Positions 47,597 through 57,965 of a stretch of 64,000 nucleotides of DNA are shown one piece after another. Position numbers and translations under genes: made by a program. The DNA lies in contig OX393580.1 in NCBI GenBank assembly GCA_947652605.1, positions 16,078,159 to 16,142,158 of the forward strand, in the 5' to 3' direction. The notes beneath the pieces were generated by a model. That model searched no databases, was not told the DNA's origin, and saw nothing but the letters and a program-made list of their open reading frames with translations. Origin of the DNA: Elmis aenea (Eukaryota; Arthropoda; Insecta; Coleoptera; Elmidae). Position 1 is the stretch's first letter. The number at the start of each line of letters is the position of its first letter.

Positions 47597-48838
47597 CGTG
47601 GTCTGTCCCAAAAGTAATGAGAATGATTTGAAAATATTTTTTTTATTGGACATACATGCTATTACAGTTTATCGCCTTTAAAATAGACTCCTTGTGATTG
47701 AATATAGCGATTCCAGCGTTGCTGCCACTCTTCATAACAGTGGAGGAAGTCTTTGCTTGAGATGCTGCTTAAAGCCCTCGTCGCAGCAGCCTGGACTTTT
47801 TCAACTGTCCCAAAATGATGTCTTTTTAGGTGGGTTTTAAGCTTAGGGAATAAAAACAAATCGCACGAAGCCAAGTTAGGGCTGTACGGTGGCTGGGGAA
47901 GCGTTGCAATATTATTTTGTGCCAGCGATTGATGTGTGACTTGCTTGGCGCATTGTCGTGGTGAAGGAACCACGTGTTTGCAATATCACGGCGGACACGC
48001 ACAACTCTGTTTTTTAAACTCTCGAGTACCTGTACGTAAAATGTTGGTTCACAGTCTGTCCGGGTGGCAAAAATCTTTTTGAGTAACTCCCTTTGAATTT
48101 AAAAAATTGAGCATGATTTTCAATCGATTTGCTCAAACGGGCTTTTTTTGGTCCAAGTAACTGAAAAGTGTGCCACTCCCAACTTTCATCTCCGGTTATC
48201 CATCGCTGCCACACGATCCAAGAGTTCGCGAGAAAACAACACACGATTGTCCTTTTGTTCATCGGACAAATTTTTGGGAACCAGCTTCGCACAAATTTTG
48301 GTCATGTGCAGATCTTCAGTAATGATTCGGTGGACATTCGTTATCGGTAGTCCTACCTCCTCTGCAATTAAACGCACATTCAAACGTCGGTCCCTTTTCA
48401 GAACAGCCTTCACACGAGCCACATTGTTCTTAGTTCTTGAACTTGAAGGACGCCCTGCACGCTGTTCGTCCTCAACGCTTTCCCTTTCGTCCTTGAACGC
48501 CTTGTGCCACCTGAAGATATGGGTTGAAGACAAAATAGCATCCCCATAAGCTGTTCTCAACAACTGTAACGTTACGGAACCAAATTTTTCGAGTTTTACG
48601 CAGAACTTGATCGCATAGCGCTGCTCCACACTGCTCTGCAGGTTTGCGCCTGACAAGACACAAAAAGTACTACGCACTTTGCTAACGTTCCAACTAGTAA
48701 AAAGGCGCGGACTCAACCGAGTATGGTCTTTCTGTATACCTGGGTTCTCCCTACACCTGCCTCAATCACCATTTTTTTTTCCTGGTCCTTCTAAGCTGCG
48801 TATTAAAATCATTCTCATTACTTTTGGGACAGACCATG
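47597..48838 (-). mobile_element. Near full-length mariner element
   Basis: TA flanks both ends (47595-47596 and 48839-48840). Terminal repeats of about 30 bp agree (C-TGGTCTGTCCCAAAAG, ATGAGAATGATTT). The 1242-bp length is close to the 1.3 kb of intact mariners. The coding strand is minus. It interrupts the Jockey-like ORF2 exactly at a TA within SDIH/RDF. This TIR sequence differs from the CAGGGTG group, so this is a separate lineage. Confidence 0.93.
47662..48660 (-). pseudogene. mariner transposase with frameshifts
   Basis: The N-terminal part (48186-48640) reads EQRYAIKFCVKLEKFG, FRWHKAFKDERESVEDEQRA, GRPSSSRT, DRRLNVRLIAEEVGLP and MTKICAKLVPKNLSDEQKDN: the paired helix-turn-helix with the GRPS linker. 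A frameshift near 48190 leads to WITGDESWEW, the first catalytic D. A later frame holds HHDNAPSKSH (second D, near 47950), and yet another frame PYSPNLASCDLFLFPKLK with the third D (SPD changed to SPN). It ends QSQGVYFKGDKL at 47662. All three catalytic aspartates remain but at least two frameshifts inactivate it. The motifs fit the mariner branch related to the transposase part of SETMAR-like proteins. Confidence 0.92.
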
Positions 48839-49430
48839 TATGTCACTATTTCTGCAATACCAAGGTGCATCAGCGATGTTCCTTAGTGTTGTCTTCTGAA
48901 ATCTCTGGATGATCTGAATATTACTGTGTTTGGTGCATCCCCATAGCTGTATCCCATATGTCCAAACAGGCTTTAAAATTTGTTTGTATAGCAAAAGTTT
49001 ATTGTGTAGGGACAAAGAGGAATTCCTCCCGATTAGCCTGTACATTTTTTATATTTGATGCCCATTTCTTCCCTTTTTTTCTTGACATGAGCCTTCCAGC
49101 GTAGCTTAGCGTTCAATTTAATACCTAAGTATTTTGCTGTGTTGGAGTATGGTATTTGTTTATTATTTAAGTTTATTTGATTGGAAGCTGCTTGTAATTT
49201 CTCGGATGATTCTATATAGTTTCTTCTTATTGATAAAATAGCCGTGTCGTCGACAAAGGTCGCTATAGTATTGTTTTTTAATTTTGGAATATCACAATAG
49301 GTATAGGACCGGACCTAGTACGCTTCCTCCTGCTTTATTTTTTTACGTTCTAAATAAGATTCTTCTTGCTTTATTCTGAAGTGTCTCTCTGAGATGTAGG
49401 ACTGATGACTCCCAAAACAATACATTTGAA
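48839..49430 (-). pseudogene. Jockey-like retrotransposon RT segment (upstream of mariner)
   Basis: Minus-strand order from 49430 down: SYISERHFRIKQEESYLE, GGSVLGPVLYLL, FVDDTAILSIRRNY (catalytic F/YADD with two D), IPYSNTAKYLGIKLNAKL, then MYRLIGRNSSLSLHNKLLLY, KPVWTYGIQLWGC and DAPWYCRNSDIH, where the mariner enters. These are RT motifs and the thumb-like region of Jockey-clade LINEs in the correct order. Stops and shifts (for example after VLYLL) break it. With the part at 47196 it makes a 5'-truncated copy of about 1 kb without the mariner. Confidence 0.9.
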
Positions 49431-49465
49431 ATGTATTTTTTTTAAACGTAGGATGTTATGCTACT

Positions 49466-49637
49466 CTTTTTGATTGTGCTGTTATCGTTAAACTACAAAT
49501 TAAATTTAAGGTTGGGGAGCTGTAGACATGATAGCCACACAAATTAATTATATTACGTGTTGGGGAGGCTATCATGTCCACAGCCTCCCAACTTTAAATT
49601 GAATTTGTAGTTCAACGAAAATAGCACAATCAATAAT
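49466..49637. repeat. Hairpin with 70-bp arms
   Basis: TTGATTGTGCTGTTATCGTT, ACTACAAATTAAATTTAA and GGAGCTGTAGACATGATAGCC pair with inverse copies ending at 49637; the loop is about 35 bp. The loop repeats TTGGGGAG, so a shifted pairing is also possible. No target duplication; non-coding. Confidence 0.8.
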
Positions 49638-49639
49638 TT

Positions 49640-52067
49640 TTACGGCACACGCTAGCACAAAGGTAACATAACATTCTACGTTTTAAAATAAAGTTACCTT
49701 TTAAATGTGGGAAAGCCGAGGACATGGACCTACACAGCAGTCCTAACAAATCCACCAAAATTTGCATATATTGACCAAGTAAGGGCACTAATAGCAGAAA
49801 TGATCGAGTGTAACAATATATTTGAATGCAATTTCCTAAGTAGTTATAGATGTGGAAATACATTAGATATAAATATCGAGTCACAATCGAAATACCGTCC
49901 GGGTTTATGCCAAGTTTTCCCGGAGGTCCTCTGCGCCGTAGTAATCCGCTTACAATCGGTCCTAAAATCAGGACATTCGTCCTAAGCAAAAAGAGTTTAT
50001 GCTAAAAATACCTGACAATATTGAAATATAACAACATTTCGATTCGCATTTGTGGCCGCCAACGAAATTATGTGACACGATTTCTGAGCGAGCTATAACT
50101 TTTTGCGGTCTGGACTGTGAGTGTGGTAAATCCGAAAGGGCACAAAATATAACGCGCCACGCTGGAAGCCGTAATAGCTTCTTTATTCCATTTGCGATTA
50201 ACGGATTACCGTGTTTGTACGAAGTACAAAGGCACCCGAATGAAATCCATGTCCGTTGAATGCGTTTATGGCGACGCGGTCAAAGGAAATATTGTGATAA
50301 ATTAATCAATTTTACACAAGGAAAAGCGACATTCTAAAGCTATTATTTGCTTAAATAACACACGTCACAACTTTTAGGTCACCCGGAACGATCTATTACT
50401 TATATGAAGCTGTTATGAAACTAACTAAATCTTCGCAACGACAAATATTATTATCTCCCAGCGATACATTCTGAAGTTTACATCGCTCTCAAATTATGAT
50501 AAAATAAAAAATTACTAATCGTTGCCAAGTTTTTACAAAATCAACGTAAAACTTCTCAATAATAAATCTGATCAAGAATATTTTCCCCTGACCGAATAAC
50601 ATGACGTCGTCGCTTCGCTTTCCTCGTATAATGAGATTTGCGAAATATTTCGACTGCCCCATATTTTTTCTCAAGCCAATCTTGATTCATGGGCAGAAGT
50701 TGATAAGAAATATAGGTCCTTGAAAGTTTCAAATTGAACAGAAGACGAATGGGTTAGCGCGTATCAAACAGTCAAAGCTGGCAATTTTTCAACGCGCATT
50801 TCTTTGAACAGAAACTAAAAAATTATAGATATATTATAAAAGCAGACATTTCGAATGGGCACAGAATTTAATCGGGAAATGAAAATTTCGACTATTAACA
50901 ATCGCCACCGACATCTACATACAAATGTAATATATTATTCGCTGTATTTTTAATGCTGGTTTATTGCTAAACTCCCGAATGTTTCCAAATATTATTTCAC
51001 ATTTGTCACTACAGAATAAGTCTACAAAAGCCGATTTATTGTTTTCCAAAAATCTGGCTACTGCATGCAACAAAATACAAGAAAAACGTTGTTACTTAAT
51101 GAACAATGCACATACGAGTAAGTACCACAATACAATAGCGGAATTATATTTAATATTCGTCCTAAACGATACGAAGTAGAAGTTTCCAGCCGACATTCAG
51201 GCAGAATAAATTACACAACGCCCGCAGTAGTGACAATATATGAATTCAAAATTAACTTTAACCGTAAATTTAGAGATATGTCACTAGGATTTCAAAAAGG
51301 AACGCTTTCCGAGACCACCTGAGGTCAAGGTGTGCTTCGTTCGTTCGTTCTACTTTCCACACATCGAGTGACATTCCAATTTAAAAAGTTATCGAGATTT
51401 GTCGCCGCTAAAATCGCGCCACCGATATGAATATCAAAATATTCCATCAACACTGTAATCAAACTGCATCGGAAATCATTCGCATGTTACAGTTTTACAC
51501 GGATCATGAACACATGTATACATACGGATTTCAAATTTTCACATTGCTGTTTGTTTTATCAAAGTGCTCGACATTATTTGACTGGTATCGGCCAGTGTTA
51601 TGAAGGGTCACGATATTTTCACTAGGAAAGTGCATCGCTGCCGGTGGCGTGGCCTCATTGCTCGCCGACCCATCCTAAACCACCCGTCTAGAAAACTACC
51701 ATTACCTATCTCATTTTACAGACCGATGGTTGGTGTATTAAAATCGCAAAAAATCGTAGAAGATAAGAAACTTACAAGACTAGAGACTAGAGTATCTCGA
51801 TAACTACAATAGTTAACAACATTCTGATTTACTTCTCAGATATTCAAATGAACCACGGAATGGAACCCACATTAATTGTAAGAACAAAAACATAAGGAAT
51901 CCGTTGCCCGTCACTATAAATGGTAATACTGTTCCTTACGAAAACACTGCAGAATATTTAGGAACACGTAAAAAAAGAAAAGAACTGAGTTGGGTCTAAA
52001 ATATAGGAAATTATATTGGCTGTTGGGGCGCAATTCCTAATTGTCAATATACAACAAAGCATTAATA
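49640..52067. other. Unique DNA, no gene recognised
   Basis: Frames of 92 and 119 codons at 49630-49989 oppose each other and have no motif. 50050-50270 and 51600-51700 are richer in GC than their surroundings. No splice-bounded coding was established. Confidence 0.4.
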
Positions 52068-52069
52068 TA

Positions 52070-52647
52070 CAGGGTGTGTATAAATTGGCGAAAGCGCTAC
52101 ACGTGACGATTCTAAGTCGAAAATCCTGATACAAAAATGTTGTACCATGCTTCCTATGGCCTCAGGAACCATTTAAAGAAAAAAAAACTTGGCAACATTG
52201 CATACATTGATTTGCATTTGGACATTTTTTGATCAGCAATTTTTACTTAGGTATTTATAATATTTGTTCGAACTGAAAGCCTTCAGTTCGTAAACATAGC
52301 TGCAAACTTTTAGGTATCGTCTAACACAAACTAGAAATAATTACGAGAAAAACAGAGATGACAGCTAATGACAATGTTGACAAGTGTATTATTTTCATTC
52401 AAATCAATGATTAACATATTTTCAACATCGATTTTTGATCTAGGAAAAAATATTATTCGAAATTTATTTTTATTCCAAATCGCAGCTTTTTCATTAAAAA
52501 ATATTAAATAATAACACTTTTTAAAGTACTGAATGTCAAAACTTTGAGGACCTCTTGCAGACACATTTTTGTATAAAGATTTTCGACTTAGAATTTTAGC
52601 AAGAACATCGCCACGTGTAGCACTTCCGCCAATTTATACACACCCTG
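52070..52647. mobile_element. TA-flanked MITE of 578 bp
   Basis: It starts CAGGGTGTGTATAAATTGGC after TA (52068-52069) and ends with the inverse before TA (52648-52649). TIR similarity extends over at least 60 bp (GCTACACGTG, TCTAAGTCGAAAATC), and weaker inverse similarity continues inward. No coding. Same termini type as the long palindromes, but shorter. Confidence 0.9.
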
Positions 52648-52783
52648 TATAATCAGATCTTGAAACTAGTCTGGGCGTATGTCATACAACTATGGGGGTG
52701 TGCTAAATAGTGTCATATTAGTACAATACAAAAATTTTAAAATAAAGTGCTGAGTAACATCGTCAATGCACCATGGTACGTAC

Positions 52784-53600
52784 TAGGGTTTCTCATATTT
52801 GACCAATTTGCTTGTCCCGGGATCCCGGGAAGAAATCGGCCTTTGTCCCGGGATGTAATAAATTATGTCAATATTATTAAATAAATAACCCAAAAAATAA
52901 AGGGAGCAGTTTATTACTTAAAAACAACTCAAAGTCATATAATATATGTAATACATTTTGCTCCATGATTATTATAAATAATTAAATAATATGGATGAGA
53001 GAAACATACATTTGGGAAATATAACCTTTCTATTGCAATTTCATATTAATGAACACATTAATATAATTTTTGTAATGTGATTTAAGAAAACAAAGGTGAT
53101 TATGATTCGGTCAATCAATCTTTTTCTTAATTTATTAACAAAAAGTCCTGCTGTATAAAATGCTCTCTCGGTCTCTATTGATGTGTGTGAAATTATCTTG
53201 AGAGCATCTAGCAGCAAAGAAACATCGTTATAATCAATAACATTTTATTTATAAGCTATTTTGCCTCCAGTTACCAGGGTACACAAAAATAAAACTGTAA
53301 AAGTATTTTCAAGATATTAACTTTGTCATGAAGACCGGGCTTCTTTACGCCATACTAAAAGAGAAAATATAAAAGAGAAAAATTATTTTGAAATAAAAAT
53401 AAAGTTTTTCCATAATTTACTGTTAGTTAAGATATTTATAATAAATTCTGATAAGTTATGATATTATTACAAAGATCTTAGCACAAAATAAACGAAAATA
53501 ACACTTTTTAAAAATCCCAGGAATTTCTCGGGACAAAAAGCATTTCCCGGGAAATATACATAAAATAGCTTAAAATGGACCGGGAAAGAAACGCAACTGT
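52784..53600 (-). mobile_element. hAT relic with CCCGGGA subterminal repeats
   Basis: The left end TAGGGTTTCTC is followed by GTCCCGGGATCCCGGGA; the right side has TTTCTCGGGACA and TTTCCCGGGAAAT and GGGAAAGAAAC. The interior encodes a hAT C-terminal motif on the minus strand. The similarity of the left end and CCCGGG words to the 42875 element suggests two members of one group. An 8-bp duplication was not identified. Confidence 0.65.
53099..53245 (-). pseudogene. hAT transposase C-terminal dimerisation fragment
   Basis: The minus strand reads LLLDALKIISHTSIETERAF and YTAGLFVNKLRKRLIDR. It corresponds to the hAT C-terminal motif (…PTSSxxSERxFSxAGxxxxxxRxxL), the most conserved part of the family. 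The rest of the protein is eroded beyond recognition. Confidence 0.8.
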
Positions 53601-53601
53601 G

Positions 53602-55520
53602 ACATTCATCACTACACAATACAATACTTTTTTATGTGAACGCAGCTTAAATCAGCACGTTAACATCGAGGCAATCCAACTTCTCGATGTAAATGACCTG
53701 AACAGAAGACAGAAGAGAACAAAGCCACATGAGTTAGTTTAAGTGTTCAAAAAGCAGAGTACAGCGCGGAAATTTTAGTGCCGTGGCATATTAGAAGAAA
53801 CTCAACGACACCAATGGGTGAACTTTGGAATTTAAGTTTTTAGTTCTAAGATCTGAGAAATAAATTAATGGTAGGTCACTTATAGACCAGTTTTAATATT
53901 TTAAAACGCTATAAGCGTAGATTTAAAAAAAACTTCTTTGGGGTTACTTTTGAAAATAAATAAGTTATGGACGAAGTTCCCAATTTTTCGTCCGTAGCAA
54001 AGAAAAAAGAAAACTACATAACTGATAGCGCAAGTGTATTTATCTCAACAAATTTTGACCAACACAGCTTTTAAGTTAGCAATGTTTTTACAGTGTTTCA
54101 AGCACAAACTTGAATAAGAACCTTCACGTAAGCATTGTTGGGGGGGAAATCTTTGTTCAAGCTTAATGTCTCCGACGAACACGAGTGATAAATTAGTGTA
54201 AATAAAGAAAATCCGTTCGCCACCAGCGGGATGTGAATCTACTCGAATAAATAACAGCAAACACCTGCATTTAAATTATGGCATTGTACATAACGGATAA
54301 AGATTTAGGCGTGCGTCCTAATTTAAGAAAACCGCATAGTGTGAAAATCAATCTAGGCCATCCATCTGTATCTTCTAATTTCGTGATCCGACGCCACAGT
54401 TCAGCGCTCAGCAACATTCGAGGGCTAATTGAGGTGGACAACGCTAATACTCGAAACACATCAGTCTCTGGAACGGCACAAATCCCACCGTCAACCAACC
54501 CTAACCGCCTTAAGGACACATCTAGCAGCGAAAAAGGGCCGATAAGGGTGGCGTAGGTCGTCGCGATAACAAAATTTTACGGAAAGACACGACGCCGAGG
54601 ACAACAGGAGACGCATTATCAGAAATTACACATCTTAACGATAAAGTTAATTAATGAGAAACTTACTGTTGTGTAGCAAGATTGTGTTAATATGAAGGAG
54701 CAATATTTACTAAAGCAGCTTTACATGAGTATTCCAATGGATTTTCTGAAATCAACTACTATACTGAAAAAGTGGAAGGCCTATAGACCCCAAATAAACA
54801 TCGCAACAAAATTGACGGGAACAAATTATGGAAATTCGTAATGAAAACACAGACACCGACGTTCTAAAACAACTTAAAGACGTGGAAACTTGTAAAGTTT
54901 CGAGATTATATGACGACCTACGTTTTAATTAAGAAAATATGCTTACTGGTGCGCAAATTAAACTTAAGTACAAATAATACAAAATCTAATAACACCATTG
55001 CAGCAACGTAAGGACGGAAACTAAGAATAATGAATATAAACGAGTGTCAGGAGATATAGCTAAAATGTGCAGACAAGATGGAGCGGCACATCAGAGGCGC
55101 ATGCCCTTCCATTGTAGAACTAATTTTCATTATACTAATCACTAACGCGAATAATTCGTCCGAGTCCTAATCCCTTAAGCTACGAATGACTAATCTTAAC
55201 AAAGTGCAACGTTACTAGAAACTGAACGAGACGAATTTTCAGTAATTTGTTCGTGATCCCGCTAAATCTTACACTCAAACTTCATTAGCTTTATTTACTT
55301 CTAGATATATGACAATACTTCGTCAGGAAACTCCATCAAACAAGTCAGACGCGGTCAAATTATCGCGATCGCTTTCCAATTTAATGAAATGGACGTAGCT
55401 GATTAAAGCTGAGCTTGAGCGCCTAGGCGAAAAAGATGCGTCTCAAAAACAAACGCGAAAACCACAAAATTCTACATGAAAAGCATCTGCTGTGACCATT
55501 ACACACATTGGGTCTAGCAA
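53602..55520. other. No gene confirmed; GC-richer open stretch at 54278-54556
   Basis: Mostly AT-rich. At 54278-54556 both strands are open (92 codons plus, 82 codons minus), and GC content is clearly above the flanks. The plus frame is rich in Ser/Asn/Arg and the minus frame more hydrophobic (SAELWRRITKLEDTDGWPRL). I recognise neither. It may be an exon or an old element fragment. Confidence 0.35.
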
Positions 55521-55521
55521 C

Positions 55522-56877
55522 ATTCTTCGCCCACAATTCTTCGCCCACAATTCTTCGCCTCCACAATTCTTCGCCCACAATTCTTCGCATACACAATTCT
55601 TCGCCTCCACAATTCTTCGCCCACAATTCTTCGCCCACAATTCTTCGCCTCCACAATTCTTCGCCTACACAATTTTTCGCCGGCACAATTTTTCGCCGCA
55701 TACAAGAATATCATAAATATTATTTGTAAATGTGATTGTTTTTATTTATAACGTAATTTTTACAGATTATTTTACATTAGCTTAAAGTTGTTTCTAATAT
55801 ATTAAAACTTCTTCTTTTAATATTATGTTTAAAAATTGCTACATAAATAGCGTATGTTGTGATTTTTATTCTGGTTTATGTTATTATAGTATGAATAAAA
55901 ATTAAATTAACGCCTTAACGTACACTTAAATTTCGAAAAGTCGGTCAAAAAATGATCACCTTTTTTATTACAGAAATGTATTACTAGGGCAAAATTAATA
56001 TTAAAAAAAAACAATTTTTAGTGGCGTAGCAAGTATATTTTAACATGGGGGCACAAGTTTAAAAAATTAATATTTTGTCAACAACCCCTAAAAACGGAAA
56101 TCTCAAAATTTAATGTCGTTAAAAAATGGGGAAATATAAAAAAAAAATGAAAATTAATCATAAAAATGTTTACCAAAAACCTCTATAACATTTAGTTCTT
56201 TATTTATAAATAATGAAATTATGGTAAATTTTCAAAAACGTTGAAATTTCATTTTTCGTCTGTAGTGCCAAAATAAGAAGTGATACAAAAAATCTGATAA
56301 CACGGGCGTGTTCATCTTAAAAAAATAGCCCTAGAGACCGATATCAGATTTTGGTCAACTGTTAGGGTAACCGAGATATCCCGTAAAACATTCGAATTTA
56401 GTCCACCTGCGTAACACAGACAAAAATTTAAAAAAGCCATTGTAACTATAACAATTCTAAATAACCTCAAAATTATTTTAAATATCGATACTGCGACATC
56501 TACTATGCAATAGTTAACTACTATAACGAAGTATTTTATGAAGTGAGCGTCAGCACGAGCAGAGAAATATTTATATTATGAATGGTCGCTCGTGACATAT
56601 ACGAGCGCGCCGTACTGGCAGTTTTACACGCGTACGTTAAGGGGTTAAATTAACCTAACCTAACCTGACCTAACCAAATGTAAAATAATCTGTAAAAATT
56701 AAGTTATAAATAAAAACAATCACATTTACAAACAAAATTTTTGATATGCTTGTGTGCGGCGAAAAATTGTGGCGGCGAAGAATTGTGGCTGCGAAGAATA
56801 GTGGCTGCGAAGAATTGTGTAGGCGAAGAATTGTGGCGGCGAAGAATTGTGTAGGCGAAGAATTGGGGGCGAAGAAT
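55522..56877. mobile_element. Foldback-like element with tandem-subrepeat TIRs
   Basis: The left terminus is about 11 tandem units of CACAATTCTTCGCC(T/C) (14-17 bp, 55522-55693). The right terminus has about eight units in inverse orientation (GGCGAAGAATTGTG, 56754-56877). Inside the subrepeats an ordinary inverted block pairs (AATGTGATTGTTTTTATTTA at about 55727 with its inverse near 56705). The 900-bp middle is non-coding and carries a solo CAGGGTG-type tip and a short telomere-like run. TIRs built from tandem subrepeats are the hallmark of Foldback/Galileo elements (P superfamily). Assignment here is by architecture only; no target duplication was found. Confidence 0.75.
56651..56675 (-). 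repeat. Interstitial TTAGG-type telomeric repeat (five units)
   Basis: TAACC repeats five times in a row with one substitution (TGACC), which is TTAGG on the other strand, the common insect telomere unit. It lies inside the Foldback-like element. Too short to be a former chromosome end by itself. Confidence 0.7.
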
Positions 56878-56879
56878 AT

Positions 56880-57168
56880 TCCGAACACGACATACATTAG
56901 CACCGAGAAAAATAATTCTATTGCATCGCCCGTAGAGCTACCTAAAACCAATTCGACAATCAAACGCTTTAAACTCAAAAGATCAATCATATTTCTGCAT
57001 AATAACCGTCCGGAGATATGATAATAATATGCAGATGCATTTCAAGAAATGAACTTTTCAAAGTGCCCGCAATTCATACAACCAGCGTTGATATCCAATA
57101 CCTACCGACGATAAATTTGAATTATTTAAGAACATCAAAATTTTTATTCCTATCATTCGCGTACACCA
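56880..57168. other. No gene recognised
   Basis: Short unique segment between two mobile elements. Confidence 0.4.
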
Positions 57169-57266
57169 CCCTCAAGCAGTGCCGCATTTACACTTTTGGG
57201 GGCCCTAGACGCAACACCATCAGATCAAATCAGATCAAGTCAGTACACGGTAAAAAAAATGGATGA

Positions 57267-57507
57267 GGCTATTTATACATACAGTAGGTATGTATAAATA
57301 ATTGACTATTTATACATACTTTTTTTTTAATAACTGAGATAAACCAATGAAACTAAGAAATAGTTTTTCTTAAAAAAAAAACTCTTACCTAACCTTTAAC
57401 CTAATGTAAAAAAAATATATATATATAAATAAGAAGTTGGGCCTTAGAAATAAGTTTATTGTATGTATAAATAGCCAATTATTCATGTATTGTATGTATA
57501 AATGGTC
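57267..57507. repeat. Clustered GTATGTATAAATA inverted words
   Basis: GGCTATTTATACATAC (57267) and two further copies of the word in alternating orientation pair with GTATGTATAAATAGCC (57461-57476) and GTATGTATAAATGG (57492). The 200-bp span looks like a small MITE inside the hAT unit. Confidence 0.65.
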
Positions 57508-57965
57508 ACATTCCAAAAAAAATTCTTCAAACGCTTATATCCGATAATCAAATTTATGAATATTATTTTTATTTTCTCTAAAAAAGTCAATTTAATAAAA
57601 TAAAAATAACACATGTAATAAAAATTAAGAACAGGTACAACACCAATTTTCCGGTAACTGATGATACGGCATCTCCGTTAGTCCGGACAAAACTACGAGA
57701 GTTAAAGGCATATTTTTAAAATAGTTTTAACATTCAGGAAGGTAAACCTTAATCCGTTCTTTCTAAATTTGTACACATATTTAATTGTAAAATTAGCTTT
57801 TTTTATCATAACTGAGAATTGTTTGACTCCGTCAATAAAAGTTTTTCTGTCAATGTCATTCCTATGAGTTTGTAAAATTATGTTACCACTAGTCATATAC
57901 TTGTCTAAATCTACATACTTCTTTAAAAATATGTCAAACATATCTAATACATATTTATGTCTATA

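Noticed and set aside
48148..48549. 133-codon plus-strand frame, one of the longest in the window
   Set aside because: It is antisense to the mariner transposase, whose motifs on the minus strand are unambiguous.
49630..49989. 119-codon minus-strand frame opposed by a 92-codon plus frame
   Set aside because: No domain or splice context; the frame starts inside a hairpin repeat.
55522..55693. Regular short repeats that could suggest a CRISPR-like array
   Set aside because: Units are directly adjacent with no unique spacers, and the inverse array lies 1.1 kb away, which fits a transposon terminus; the DNA is insect nuclear.
55423..55729. Open frames of 65-92 codons on both strands over the CACAATTCTTCGCC array
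   Set aside because: They arise because the subrepeat lacks stops in several frames; the peptides are simple repeats and the sequence is the TIR of a Foldback-like element.
56651..56675. Telomere-like TAACC run as evidence of a former chromosome end
   Set aside because: Only five units, inside a mobile element; such short runs occur widely in insect genomes.
57702..57960. Minus-strand frame (KYVLDMFDIFLKKY...) as a continuation of the piggyBac relic
   Set aside because: After removing the palindromic element the sequence does not match the piggyBac region expected after RRWPVAVFF; origin left open.
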